Counted from the stretch's first letter, positions 28,227 through 40,956 are shown. The stretch: DNA of 64,000 bases from Akebia trifoliata (GCA_017979445.1 CM030714.1:3038001-3102000); one strand, 5' to 3'. The notes: a model not told the origin generated them from the sequence alone. Made by a program: numbers and translations.

Positions 28227-28412
28227 AATAATGATTTTTTGACTCCCCTCTTTGACATGCACCCCCCTACACCCCTATCATTGAATCGTAGATCATTTGT
28301 CTTGAAATATGTAGAACTATAAATCTTTTTCTTATGTATCCCAAGGCAAATGATCTACGATTTTGTGATGAGGGCATATGTCTAAGGGGATCGTTGGATT
28401 ATCACGACTCTT
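28227..28412. mobile_element. MITE, family B subgroup
   Basis: Inverted ends: AATAATGATTTTTTGACTCC on the left, TTATCACGACTCTT on the right. The core has opposed GATCATTTGTCTTG and AAGGCAAATGATCTACG. A sister copy is at 62935-63108. It ends about 400 bp upstream of the start of gene C. Confidence 0.7.
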
Positions 28413-28817
28413 GCTAAAAGCACCAACTTTGGCTAAGAGAACCCATATTCATATGATATTAACTAAGAATTAGAGCACATATTGGGGTGCTCTTTAGTAA
28501 AAGTTGATGTGGCATAGAATATCTTAAGAAAAAAAATCTCGATGCCCATCCAATGGTTGAAATAATTAATCCATTCAGATTGAGTTTTAATCTTCCGGGT
28601 AGTACCGATTTATGACAAAGCTTTCTAACACTTCTACAGCCACTAAACCTACCTGCAACCATCCGTATTTCTTTGGACTTTAGAGCTAGTTTTTGGTCAA
28701 CAAAAGTCTACAGCTATTTTTCTTCACTTGCACTTCCAGACACGCCAATTCATGGAAATCTTGTGAACAAAAATGAAACATATTTTATCTCCAAATTCTT
28801 AGATCTTAAACCCATCA

Positions 28818-31800
28818 ATGGGTCTCCTTAGTTTTCTTATTTTCTTCTCCAATTTACTCTGTTTTTTCTCTCAAGATATCTCCATTCCTGCCAACACCAT
28901 AACTCCATCTCAATCTCTCACTGATGGGCAAACCTTAGTTTCCAAAGATGGAACCTTTGAACTTGGTTTCTTCAGTCCCACTAATTCGAAAAACCGTTAC
29001 ATAGGAATCTGGTACAAGAGAATCCCAATTCAAACAATAGTTTGGGTTGCTAATAGAGATTCCCCACTTAATGATTCATCAGGAATTCTCATGATAGACT
29101 TAAAGGGTAATCTTGTTCTTCTCAATCAGACTAGAACCATTATATGGTCGTCGAATTCATCGAAAACAGCGCAGAATCCAGTTGTAGAGCTCTTAGAATC
29201 CGGAAATCTTGTCTTGAAAGACAAAAAAGATAGAAATTTTTCAGAAATCTATCTATGGGAAAGCTTCAATTATCCTTCAGATACTTTGTTACCTGGTATG
29301 AAACTTGGATGGAATTTGAAGACTGGGCTAAACCGATATTTATCAGCGTGGAAGAATTTCAATGACCCATCTAATGGAGATCTTACTTATGAGATTGATC
29401 TTAATAGATATCCTGAAGCAGTTATGAGGAAGAAATCGATCGAGTATTATCGAAGTGGACCATGGAATGGACTTCGATATAGTGGCGCACCCGAATTGAA
29501 GCCAAACACGGTTTTCAGATTCAGTTTTATTAATGATGAAGATGAAGTGTATTACATGTACGAACTTAACGACAATTCTGTGATTTCGAGGTTGGTTTTA
29601 AACGAAACTAGTGATGGTGGCGCACTTCAGCGATTAACATGGGTCGATCGGAGTCTTAGTTGGGTTCTTCACGTATCGGTTCCTAGAGATCTTTGTGATG
29701 ATTATAGGCTTTGTGGTGCATTTAGTACTTGTGACATGAATGATGCACCGGTTTGTCAGTGTTTGAAGGGGTTCAAGCCGAATACAACGAAGGATTGGAA
29801 TGGCATGGATTGGTCTAAGGGATGTGTACATAAGACACCATTGGATTGCAGTAAGGGAGAGGGGTTTGTGAAGTTTAAAGGGTTGAAATTGCCCGATACG
29901 AAGCGTACTTGGGTGAACACAAGCATGAATCTTGACGATTGCAGGGTTGAGTGTTTGAAGAATTGTTCTTGTATGGGTTATACTAATTCGGATATTGATG
30001 GAGGTGGTACTGGTTGTGTGATTTGGTTTGGTGATCTTTTGGACATCAGACAGTTTAGCAATGCTGGACAGGATCTCTATATTCGGATGGCAGCTTCTGA
30101 TTTAGGTATGTGTGCTTTCTTTATTTAAAATTTCATCCCAAATTAAATTTTTCTTTTTTTTTTTTTTGTCTTTTCAGATTCATAGGGCTATGTGACATAG
30201 ATGATTAGGTCACTTTGTTAGTTTGGTTGTCTTCTCTTAATTTTGTTTTAACAAAATTACAAAAAATCGAGTCTAGTCAATTTTCAATTTCACAGAATAT
30301 ACATGTTTATATCAGAAAAAAATTATTTTTCTCTTTTTACATACGGATGGATCAAGCTTGATAGACTCTCTTAAAGCGATGTCTTCTCTAATATAATTCA
30401 GATTTTGATTGGTTGTCACCGTCGTCGTTTTCGTGATTCTTGAAATATGCTAGTATCCCTTTCTATGAATTGCTACCTTTGTCAGGGATTTTCCATGAGC
30501 GTATCTTCTTTTTCTTTTTTTCTAAGATCCCATCTACCTTAGAATGGTCTTTCCATGTGTTTTGTCCATCTAAATTTGCATAGACTTTGAAGATATTCTA
30601 TCATTTTCACCAGGCTCAAGGGTACTCATTTAATGACACGTGTACACTTGATGAAGATTCACATTTTTTAACCTTTCGAAAGGATGTTTTAATGTATTAA
30701 ACTATTTCTTCTTGTAAAGGTAAAGAAAAAGCAAGACACACGAACCATGGAAATTGGTTGAAGTCTTGAACAATTAATACACCTAACCACAATATGGTAC
30801 ACCCAATAAAGGAATTTAGGCCCATTGCATGTGTTTTCTGCATCCTAGAAGATTAGAGAAAAGGACTCAATCTGGTCCAGATCCAACGTATAGTACACTC
30901 CACCAGTTTTGGGCCCACCAATATAAACACAAAAGGCCATTTAGTTAGCATCAGGCTCGGATTTGAGAGCTAAGCTTGTTGGGTAGTTCCATAACTTTTC
31001 GTCTCGGCAGATATTGGGCTAGAATTTTGATATTGTAGCTTCATATTTTGTTTTTTGGATAATTGGGTGTCCTCGTAGACAGTGGACCAGGTCCATATAT
31101 GGGCTTTGCCCATTCATAAACCATGGTCTTGTCTAAGGAATTAATGCTCATACCAGGTATCAAGCTCACGATCTACGGGTATTAATCACTTATCAGTCCG
31201 AAATTGCCATTGAGCCTATCCCTTAGGGTTGTGTTGCTTCATGTTGTTTGGAGGAAAAAATAAAAGTTTTATGACTTTTATCAGAAGAGTCGTGATAAAC
31301 TGATCAAAAAAACATACTCAACTGACGTGGCATGTGCACAAAATCATAGATTTTTCCTCGAGATACACAATGAAAATTATATGGTTCTATGTCAACTGAG
31401 TATATTTAAATATCTTTTTTGGAGTTAGTTTATCATTATTCTTATCAAAATTACCTGGAGTAATGGATGAGAAATAATTAGTACAACATAACATCCAAAA
31501 TAAACAATAATTGCACACAAAGCTTATTTTATTTAAACCCCAAACGTATTGCAATTTAAAATCCATAGGAATCTTAAAATTTAATCAATATTCTTAGAAA
31601 ACCTAAAACATCAAAAATAAGTCAACCACCATGGTCAGAGCACTGGAGTTCTGATACCACATTGTTGGATTTTTTTATTTAACTACAAAAATAAAATAAC
31701 TTCCCATCAAGCCATGATGATTAGATTCGTTGTTGTTTATTATTCTTGGATGTATGGATCACAAGCAAAATTGATATTTCATTCCATTTCTTGCTGGTTG

Positions 31801-34800
31801 TCTTCCTTTTTTTTTAGTCCTAGAATACACACACACACACACACACACACAGATCATTTAATCTGAGCTACACCCACGAATGATCATATTCTTTTATTTG
31901 CATATATTGAGATTGAATATTGCTGGAGTGACCTCAAGTTTGTACCTCACATCACACATCCTGACTTGAAAAGTCAGGATGTGTGATGTGAGGTACAAAC
32001 TTGAGGTCACTCCAGCACGACTCATTGAGGTTGAAGTGCTACTAATGAAAACTTATGTGGATGTGAAGAGTACTCCAAGGGTGGCCTCTCAAATATGAAG
32101 AAACGAATAATAATGATCGTCACCATCCCATCAGCTACCATGGGGATGCTTTTCTTAAGCTACTTTATTTGGAAGAAGAAGAGAAGACACAAAGGTACAC
32201 AATCACTATTTCATATCAGTATGCTTAACTTTTTTATTTTTTACCCTTTAATCCATTCCATTGGTATAACTTATAAGTTGAAAATTAGTTTCATAAAAAT
32301 GATTATTTCAATGTGGAGAAAGAAAAAAAAGGATATATATTTGTTCTTCTGAACTTTTAACAAATGTACTTCATTTGAAGTTCATAAGAAAGTAAATTAA
32401 ATGATGACAAATATCTATATTGGAAAGGGAATACACCCCCTTATGCATAATATTTTAAAGGTGGGTTTGGCACACTAACTTTTATTATGAACTAGCTAGA
32501 GTATGTCTATGTTAGGAGACACAGACATCTTCTCTAGGTTAAGGGGTAGAAGAGGAAAGACAGTAGAGTTAAAAGGGTACTTTTTAAAAAAGAAGAAATA
32601 ATTTATAAAACTGAAAGGTATTTTTGACCAAAAAAACAAAGGGATAAAAAGAAGAAAGAGCATAAAGTGGAAAAAAGTTTGAAATAGCTCTCCCACCTCA
32701 AAATTTCTGTAGAACCCTCTCCTTTGGTTTAAATGTGGCATTTCCAAGGAGGTATTTCAAATATTGATGAAAATATCAAAAACTGCACATGATGGTTCCT
32801 CCAAAAAATTTTGAATCGACTTGGCCGCTTCAAAGCTGGAGGGTTATTCTTGGGGAAAGCTGATAATTTTCCTAAAGATTTGAGGCAATTTTCAAATGTA
32901 TGATTATGCATTTTTCCTAGAATTCGTTTACCCACCTAAAGTGATATTTCAAGCTGGGACGGAAATATTTTCCATTCCCACACCCCCAAGAAAATGATTT
33001 TCCCTCCTCCTAATGTTATCCTGTCACGAGGCCAAAAACTAAAAACCACTTAGGGGGGAATTCATTTTCCCATGACCATTTTTCCAAGGAATTCATATTC
33101 CCTTGAAAATAAATTCATTTACAACATACAGACTTAAAAGAAAAGTTTCATATTTTAATTTATTTGCAATTATTAGAAACAATGCATCACCACCAAAAGC
33201 CCTATTTTTGTCTTAAACAAGATTTGAATGTGCCATATATATTTCTAGGATATCCTTCTCACACTATACTTGAACCTAAACATGCCTGAGAAGTCTAATT
33301 ATAATTAAGGATTCCTTTTCTTCCTACTTTTGAGTTATAGGTAACAAGGAGAACAATGAAGACAAAGATTGCATGGATGATAGTAGAAATGGTGAGCTTG
33401 AGTTACCTCTCTTTGATTTGGTAACCATATCAGTTGCCACAAATAACTTTTCTGAAGAAAATAAGCTTGGAGAAGGTGGCTTTGGCCCTGTCTATAAGGT
33501 GAATTGTTGCTATCTTAGTGGCTATATATAATTCAAATGTAGAATACATTTTTTGTTTAATATTTGAACATTAATTAATTTTGTTAATTTAATTATAATC
33601 TCTAGGGTACTCTACCAGAAAAAGAAATAGCTGTGAAGAGACTCTCGAAGAAATCTGTACAAGGCCTTGACGAGTTTAAGAACGAGGTTATATTAATCTC
33701 GAAACTTCAACATAGAAATCTTGTTAAACTGTTGGGTTGTTGCATTCAAGGTGAAGAAAAGATGCTAATCTATGAGTACATGCCCAACAGAAGCTTGGAC
33801 TCATTTATTTTCGGTTCGTTCCTTGCACTTCTTGTCCAGATGAGTCAAATAATATTTTCCCACCAAGAGTCTCAAGATTGGAAAACTTTTTCTTGGGAAA
33901 AAAATTTCCATGTAAATGAACAAAACAATCATTAAACTACTAATCCCCTAAAACTAAACCATTGACTTCAAAACTGATACAGATGAAGTAAGAAGCATAT
34001 TACTTGATTGGCAAAAGCGCTTCCACATCGTGGTGGGAATAGCTCGAGGACTCCTTTATCTTCATCAAGATTCGAGACTAAGAATTATTCATAGGGATCT
34101 CAAAGCAAGTAACATTTTACTCGATAGCGTGATGGACCCCAAAATATCAGATTTTGGCATGGCAAGAATGTTTGGAGGAGATCAAATTGAAGCAAATACA
34201 AACAGAGTGGTTGGAACATAGTAAGTATATATTAATATTATTACATCACGAAAATTGAAGAATCTATCATCCCCCTATTTTGAAACCATTATGATTTTTT
34301 TTTTTCTATGTCATGATGCCATGTAGTGGTTATATGTCTCCCGAGTATGCAGTTGATGGGCACTTCTCTGTAAAATCCGATGTCTTTAGCTTCGGAGTTC
34401 TAGTTTTGGAAATAGTGAGCGGCAAGAAGAATAGAGGGTTCTATCATCCTGACCATCAGCTTAACCTTCTCGGGCATGTAAGTCTGGCAAATGAAAATAT
34501 TATTTCATCTTTCTCAAAGTAAATGAATAGTTATTGCTACCAATGTTGTTAAATAACATATGCAACTATATGCGACCAGCAAAAGTTGTTCACATATGCG
34601 ATTTCGCACATCGCATATGCGGTGGCACATATTGCAAGAAAAAAAAAATTGAAAAAAATATGTCATTGCATATGCTGTTGCACACAAAAAATATGTCATC
34701 GCATATTGGGCTAATAGCATAATTTGGGGTATATATGATTGCATAGAATTCGTCACCAAGAGAAAATGAATTCTGTGGAAAATAATGAAAATATCATTTT

Positions 34801-35406
34801 CCTAAACAACCAATTGGAAGACCAGAAAGAATGTGAATGGAGACAATGAAAGTAATTTTCAACTCCGTCAATAAGAGAAGACTTGGCTCTGGACAAATTG
34901 GAATATAGGACAAGTTTCATTTAGTGGGCCCCAAATCTTTGGGATGAAGCCTTGTTGGTGGTGATGGAATGGGAAAACATTTTCCCCTCTAGGGAGAAAT
35001 CGTCTTTTTTATAATAAAAAATAGTATTCTAGGAAAGATATGCAATCATAAACTTGAAATTCACATTTTTAGGAGTCTTTAACTTTAATTTTTTTAGGCT
35101 TGGACACTTTGGAGTGAAGACAAGGCCATGGAATTGGTGGATGAATGGATGGGCGACCTATGTCTTAGGCCTGAAGTGTTAAGATGCATTCAGGTGGGTC
35201 TCTTGTGCGTTCAACAACGTATAGAAGACAGACCAACTATGTCAACTGTTCTTTTGATGTTGAGTAGTGAAAGTGTGGTGCTGCCCCAACCTCAACAACC
35301 AGGTTTTTTCACTGAAAGGAGTTCCACTAAAGCAAATCCAAATTCAAGTGATCAAGAATCTCATACTTCCAATGATATAACTGTTACGTTGTTGGAGGGT
35401 CGTTAA
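28818..35406 (+). CDS. G-type lectin S-receptor-like Ser/Thr kinase (gene C), complete
   Basis: A plasma-membrane receptor kinase of the SD1 family, resembling At4g27290 by memory. It has 825 codons in seven exons: 28818-30105, 32069-32194, 33341-33498, 33606-33813, 33983-34220, 34327-34477, 35098-35406. All junctions are GT-AG, phases agree, and the total of 2478 bases is a multiple of three. It has a signal peptide (about 1-22), B-lectin domain ([26 protein letters not shown]), S-locus glycoprotein region ([13 protein letters not shown]), EGF-like and PAN cysteines ([21 protein letters not shown]), and a membrane helix at about 443-464. The kinase has [10 protein letters not shown], Lys535, HRDLKASN with Asp632, DFG at 650-652, and the S-receptor C-terminal tail. 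No key residue is missing. Intron 1 is unusually long (about 1.96 kb) and carries a MITE, an AC repeat and a perfect hairpin. The last two exons duplicate gene D. Confidence 0.95.
31284..31443. mobile_element. MITE, family B, inside intron 1 of gene C
   Basis: Begins AGAAGAGTCGTGATAAACTG and ends in the inverted TTAGTTTATCATTATTCTT. The inner part has CTCGAGATACACAATG. It lies on the transcribed strand of gene C's first intron. Confidence 0.7.
31827..31851. repeat. AC dinucleotide microsatellite
   Basis: Twelve AC units in intron 1 of gene C; a likely length-variable marker. Confidence 0.9.
31921..32017. mobile_element. Perfect 47-bp foldback, collapsed family-A MITE
   Basis: The left arm 31921-31967 (TGCTGGAGTGACCTCAAGTT onward) and the right arm 31971-32017 are exact reverse complements over 47 bases, with only GAA as loop. 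The arm sequence matches the terminal repeats of the family-A elements at 41166-41335 and 43462-43647, so this is probably a member that lost its middle. It ends 51 bases before the exon 2 boundary of gene C and would fold in the pre-mRNA. Confidence 0.9.
34800..34970 (+). mobile_element. LINE 3'-tail remnant in intron 6 of gene C (also at 430-600)
   Basis: Words such as GACTTGGCTCTGGAC, GGGCCCCAAATCTTTGGGAT and GATGAAGCCTTGTTGGTGG follow the order commonly seen at the 3' end of plant LINE elements, where 'ccccaaat..ttgggat' is followed by a 'gttgttgttg' run. The duplicate in gene D's last intron (430-600) shares it, so insertion came before the duplication. A related tail occurs at 53735-53940. 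Confidence 0.45.
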
Positions 35407-37381
35407 ATGCTTGTTTTGGGCTACTAATAGCAGTTGTACGAGATGATTATGATCTGAATTAGGCCATCCACAAATGTATATATATTAAATTGAATGTTTC
35501 TACTAGGGAAGATTAGCTTTTAACTCTGAAACAACTTACACCTTTGTATTAATCCCGATAACATATGACTCGTGATTACAAAGCTTGTGAAATTATTTCA
35601 GGCATGCGCGGTGCGCCTAAATCCCTAAACACCATCTTATGAAATGTGTGAGAGCACAAAAGTTTTATCCCCCAACATACATGTGTCATCTCAAGATAAA
35701 CATAATTAATTTTAACAGAGAAGTACTTGATGCTATTGAATGGGGAGCGGATCATCTATAGTACTCTTTTACTTTTCACCCCAATTAAAATCTTAGAAGA
35801 AAAGGAAGAAGAAGACAAAGGAGTCCAAGTCTCCAAGGAGAGTTAGGGTAATTTACATTTTAGCTATTTTGCATTCCTGTCTCCCTCTTCTACCCTCCTC
35901 ACCCACTTATTTTTCTTTTTAAACTTAGGATGTAATGGAAAACCCTCATTCCAAAAATAAATTAGGTTTAAACCTTGTGCATGAAATGTGCAAGGCAATT
36001 TGACTGAAAAAGGTGAGGGTTGCAACCTCTTGTCCCATGTCACCTCACCATCTTCATCATATGCACACTCTTTACACACTCATTATTCATGGCAATGATG
36101 ATAAATGGAGTCCCTCTCTATGTGGAAGACAACTAAATTTCTAATCATGTCTACATAAGCTTGCATGCATAAAACACATAATAATGACATATGTCTATTC
36201 TTTCATGAATCGAGATTGTAGCAATACAAGGTACCTGAGGATGTAATTGTTTTCTCTTTGTTTTTCTTATGTTGTTGGTTTGGGTCTGCCTCAATCCAGA
36301 TGACTTTCCCAAAAAAAAGTTTATCCTTTCATGAGATGATCCCCATACATTTTACGACAAAAAGACCATGGTATTAAGGGAATACCATACATGGAACGAA
36401 CTTAAAAGCCTAGGCCAACATCATCACTTATCCATGCATGCATCTTAAAAGAAGACACCAGCCAAAAGGGCATCATCTTCCATAGGATGATCCGTATATC
36501 CTCTTACAAATATCAAACCCTTTTTTATGTCTCAAGATAACATCACACGCCTACACAGTCATGCACATTTAGCTATAAAGTTCCACCATGCCCATACATT
36601 TTCATTCCATGCCTGCATTTGCATTTTATCACTAATCTTTTCTTTAACCTTCAAAGACCCTCATTTGAAAATGGCCAAGTAAAAGGTAACTACCGTTGGG
36701 TGAAGAGAATGGGGTGCCTAACACCTCCTGTTCTCTAACCGAACCTTCTTACCTAGATTCTATATTGACCAACCCTTATCCATATGAGAGTCACTACAAT
36801 GCCTCAAAAATGGATTTCTAAAGTCATTTTTGAGTCTCCATTTACATCATTTTCTACAAAAGAATAATGGCGACTTCAATCAAGCTAGCAACGAAATTTT
36901 CCATAGTAAAAAATTATGTCGCTACACAACAAGTAATGAAGATGAAAAAAAATTCTAATACAATACGTAATGAACAAAGATAAGAATAGAAAGATCATAA
37001 TCACAATATTTGCAAGATTTACGTTAGAAAGGCACCAAAAAGAAAAAAGACTCTCTGAGTCTATAAATATCATAATCGACATACAGGTAAAGGACTTTTG
37101 ATTCATTCTCTAACTTAACCTTCTTGGATTCTTGTTAACTTAATTATGGAAAAGTCTTAATCTGAAAATCCCTCCCATATTTAAGACTTTTTGTAGGAAT
37201 CGAAAATGAAATCTTCATCAAGATTTGAGTATGTGGTGAGGTAATTCTTTTTACCTTCAAGGTCAAACATAAAAACAACTCCATTTGAAAGTTTCCTAAA
37301 TGTATAATAGAACAAGTACAAATATTTTAAGAGAAAATCTATTTTTTGGGATTATTTTCTTTGTATAGTGATCTTTTGAAA

Positions 37382-37426
<45 letters not shown>

Positions 37427-37874
37427 AAAGCTTAAAAATCATGTTATAGATATAAAATTGATAAGGAAAATTGTGTCCTAACAAAATAATAAATATTTAA
37501 AATTTTAAATGGATCAGGTCGGGCCCGATATCTTATCCATTTCAATCTGATAAATTTGTATATGGATCAAGGATTTAGTTTTTGATAATGATTGTATTTG
37601 ATATATATATATATATATCTGATTCTACCTTCAAAAAATATATATATATTGATTCAATAACACAATGGATCAATCATGTCTAAATCCGATAGGCCCTGAT
37701 CCAGTGAAAGGTGAGAAATTATTTAATTTATAATATATAGTTTGTAAAAGTATTTGAAGTTTTTTTTTTTTTTTTTTTTTTTAATTAAACTTATGAAATC
37801 ATTTGATATCTTGCCAATCCGATGTATTATCAAATGGATTTAGACTCTAATAATAAAAGAACCCAATAGTATTA
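35407..37874. other. Downstream flank of gene C, no gene seen
   Basis: Right copy of the sequence at 1044-3510. The small frames differ between the two copies and are not conserved, which supports a non-coding status. Confidence 0.6.
37391..37423. repeat. TA dinucleotide microsatellite
   Basis: About 16 TA units following an A run. The matching position in the left copy (about 3050-3065) has none, so the tract expanded after duplication. Confidence 0.9.
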
Positions 37875-38090
37875 TTAGAGTTGTGATAACCTGACTTACC
37901 CGCTTGGCATTCTCAATGGACACTCCAGACGTGACATGTTTGGGAATCATAGATTTGTACTCCTCAAGGTACACTTTTATGGGAAAGTGTCGTTTTGTAT
38001 CCCGAGGTGTACAGATCTACGTTTCCTAAATATGTCAGGTCAGGGGTGTCGATTGAATATACCAAGGTATGTCAGATTATATGGATTCTT
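37875..38090. mobile_element. MITE, family B (duplicate of 3511-3729)
   Basis: Begins AGAGTTGTGATAACCTGACT and ends near GTCAGATTATATGGATTCTT. It was carried along in the long direct repeat. Confidence 0.7.
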
Positions 38091-38371
38091 ATTTAATTAT
38101 TATTTATTATAATAAATAAGTAAATAAATAAATACCAATAACTATCTGATCCAATTCTTATTGGACTGGGTTTGGGTCCTATACTTATTGGATTGGTCTT
38201 AGAGTGATCTGGACCTGATCCGTTGACAGCTGTACTAATCTACATCTGTTATTTAATTTTTAGACAGCGTGGCTAAATTAAAGGAGGAACGAACTTTGAC
38301 TGTTACTATTTCCACATCAGCAGTAGACGTTTCGTCAAACGGAGGAAACTGCACACCACGTAGAATTCGAT

Positions 38372-38913
38372 CACGTGGGGTACGCCACGTGAGTAAGTCA
38401 GATTGCGCGAAGAGATCATATAAAAGAATACGTGGATATCGTTGCACCACGATAGCCCCATGACACCAGCAACGAAGGCACGCCACTCTATATATTCTCG
38501 GACCCTAATTATTAAATTTTAAAATAAGGGCAATGATATCTCCAGGGAAATAGTTGACTCTTCCAGACCACTAATGGAGTGAAAAAAAATTATTAAAATA
38601 TGACAGTTAATAGTGACCGAAATAAAGGCCAAAGATCCCCCAAAACGCGGGGACCACACTTATATACACCTCATTTTCAGCCGCACAAGTTCTCAATGCC
38701 ACTCCATATCACGTGCTTCCGTAGCCAACGTTGAACGAGAAATCGACACGTAGGAAAGAGAATATCCAATATCATTAAATTGCCACGTGTATCATCTTAT
38801 TATCCCTCGAGTACCGCAAAATATCCCGAAGAGCCAAAGAAACAATTCAGGGTCAGCACGAAATCTATTGTTTTTTATACCACGTGGCATCACAGGATTA
38901 TAGTTACACGTGG
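38372..38913. promoter_or_regulatory. Cluster of six G-boxes upstream of the B-box gene
   Basis: Perfect CACGTG occurs at 38372, 38386, 38710, 38784, 38881 and 38908. Further ACGT cores lie at 38327 (GACGTT), 38358 (CACGTA), 38430 (TACGTG) and 38747 (CACGTA). All lie 330-870 bases upstream of the ATG at 39241. G-boxes are bound by bZIP factors such as HY5 and by PIF-type bHLH factors. The density far exceeds chance in this AT-rich setting and fits light- or hormone-responsive control of the gene downstream. Confidence 0.75.
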
Positions 38914-39240
38914 ATGCAGATGAAATAGAAAATAAAACCATCAAATTTCGTTTGACACACGAATGCTTGATCGTCCGTTTGATATAACGAATCAAATGAC
39001 AAAACTACCCATCACTATGACCGTAACTAAGAAGGGAGATTCCGGGTCTTTTCAGGAAATTGAGGATGCTTCTAGCTTTCTATAAGTGCAGCAATTAGCT
39101 CTAGACTTGTTCTATTTGGCATCTTTTAGGGAGACCAGACGTAATTGCAGGGAAATTTTAGGAGAAAAAAAAAAAGAAATTAAGAAAAGAGAGAGGAGAT
39201 AGAGATTTGAGAAAAGAAATTGAAGAAAAAGGAAGAAGAG

Positions 39241-40327
39241 ATGAAGGAATGTGAGCTCTGTGATTTACCAGCGAGGATGTATTGCGAATCGGATCAAGCG
39301 AGTTTGTGTTGGAATTGCGATTCGAAGGTTCATTGTGCGAATTTCCTCGTCGCAAGGCACTCCAGGAGTCTTCTTTGTCTTGTCTGTCAATCTCCAACGC
39401 CATGGAAAGCTTCGGGGACGAATCTTGGTCCAACGTTTTCGGTCTGTGAGATTTGCGTTAATAGCTCCAATGGAAGGCTGGTTAGAGGTGAAGAAGAAGA
39501 AAGCGATGATGATGATGATGATGATGGTAAAGATGAGGAGATTGACGGTGAAGATGATCAGGATGAAGATGATGATGACGGTGACGGTGACGGTGACGGT
39601 AACGAAGTAGAGGATGATGAAGACAGAGAGAATCAAGTGGTTCCATGGACTTCTACTCCACCTCCACCAGTCTCGACTTCTTCGAGTAGTGAAGCGTCTT
39701 CTAGAAGGTTCTGTTGTGGTGGCGAAGATGTTGCTGAAACAGAGATAATTTTTCCATTAAAACGGATGCGTGAGGATGCAGATCTCGGTTTTCGGGTCAG
39801 ATTTCCTCTGTTTTTCTCTTTTAATATCTCTTCCTCTGAACTTCAGTAGATCTGACAAAAAAATTTGTTTATTTTTAAAGATTTCTCTTCTGTACAGAAA
39901 ATTAAACTTTACTGCTCTTAAAGATGATCGTTTTTAAAGGATTCGGTGTGTTTGCTTCAATTTTAACCCTAAAATCGACATTCAATTGTAAGATCTAACA
40001 GTTAGATAGAATTTCTTATGATCGCAGAGAGATCACAGCTGCGCGTCGTCCAAACGGAACTATGACGCAACGTTGACAACAGAGACAACTCGAAACTTAG
40101 CCGAAGACGAAGCCACATCTGTAGATTCCTTGAGGCCATTTAAGGATCGAAAGAAGACGCAAACCGAGTCGAAAGAGGTGTCACTCGTTGGATCACTCGA
40201 GAGATTCCAGCAAGACGTGATCTCTGGCGATGACGCGTCTGCAAAGATCCTTGGTATCTGCAAAATAAGCAAAGATCCTAGAACCGTTGATCTTATATCC
40301 AGAGACTCTAACAAACGTCAGATTTAA
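39241..40327 (+). CDS. Single B-box zinc-finger protein, BBX28/BBX29-like
   Basis: A nuclear transcriptional co-regulator, 284 codons in two exons (39241-39795 and 40028-40327) with a GT-AG intron in phase 0. The ATG at 39241 starts MKECELCDLPARMYCESDQA, and the B-box cysteines and histidines follow (CELC, C, CWNC, H, H), completed at about residue 40. A half-box follows (LLCLVC to CEIC), the layout of the BBX28/29 group, often annotated CONSTANS-like 4-like. Then come a long acidic tract rich in Asp (about residues 85-130), the conserved NQVVPW motif, a Ser/Pro stretch and LKRMRED. The second exon is basic and Ser-rich and is less conserved. There is no CCT domain. In Arabidopsis such proteins modulate HY5-dependent photomorphogenesis; a similar role here is inferred. 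The six upstream G-boxes suggest light control. Confidence 0.9.
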
Positions 40328-40956
40328 GGTAGAACTGTTTGTTAATCACTATTTAACATAAATATTCATCCTTCTAACAGGTAGTTTTAGCCAATATTAA
40401 TCGAGATTTTAGTATTTTAATTGTATTTTTAAATTTAGTTTCAAGTGTGGCCAAATTGAATTTAGTATCAAAAGATGTGGATGGAAAGAAATATTTCTGC
40501 TAAAACCTCTTCTTTTTTTCTTCTTTTTCTTTTTTGTTGAGATTTATACATATATGGTAGAAAGAATTGATCAAAGAAGAAACATATTGTCAGAGTCAGC
40601 TATCATGCCTTGGATACTTTTGGAGCACGCTTCGAACCACAACAAGAATGTGGCTGCCGTTGGTTCTACTGCTCTCGTCTTACTTTCGTGGTTGGTACTT
40701 GGTATTGGTTTCCTAGGGATCAGTACAAATCACTTATGAATTACGGGGTCATTTGGTTGGGCATCCCTAGGGAAATGCTTTCATCTCAGCCGTTCGTTTA
40801 TGGAGATTCAAACCTCATTTGAGGTTTTCTTCTTTCAATACGTCACATCTAGTAACGAGCACCGTTTAATGATGTGACCTCCAATATTCGTCCACGTGGA
40901 ATTTAGATTTTTTTTATTTTATTTAGACATACCCCTCAAATTTCGCTCAATATTAG
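40328..40956. other. 3' flank of the B-box gene, no further gene seen
   Basis: Overlapping small frames at 40554-40822 have no recognisable domain. No polyadenylation site was assigned. Confidence 0.45.

Larger units (their letters stand above)
34361..38199 (+). repeat. Long direct repeat, right copy (matches 1-3838)
   Basis: Covers part of exon 6, intron 6, exon 7 and the downstream flank of gene C. It differs from the left copy by scattered base changes and by TA repeats at 37391-37423 and 37600-37619, which the left copy lacks. Confidence 0.9.

Noticed and set aside
28459..28662. Minus-strand frame upstream of gene C
   Set aside because: Short, no domain, and located in sequence related to the dispersed repeat near 21780.
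39251..39636. Frames in other phases and on the minus strand across the B-box exon
   Set aside because: Shadows of the true frame. The GAT/GAC repeats leave them open, giving runs of Met, Ile or Val without any domain.
40554..40822. Overlapping frames downstream of the B-box gene
   Set aside because: No domain, no homologue recognised, and each is shorter than 75 codons.
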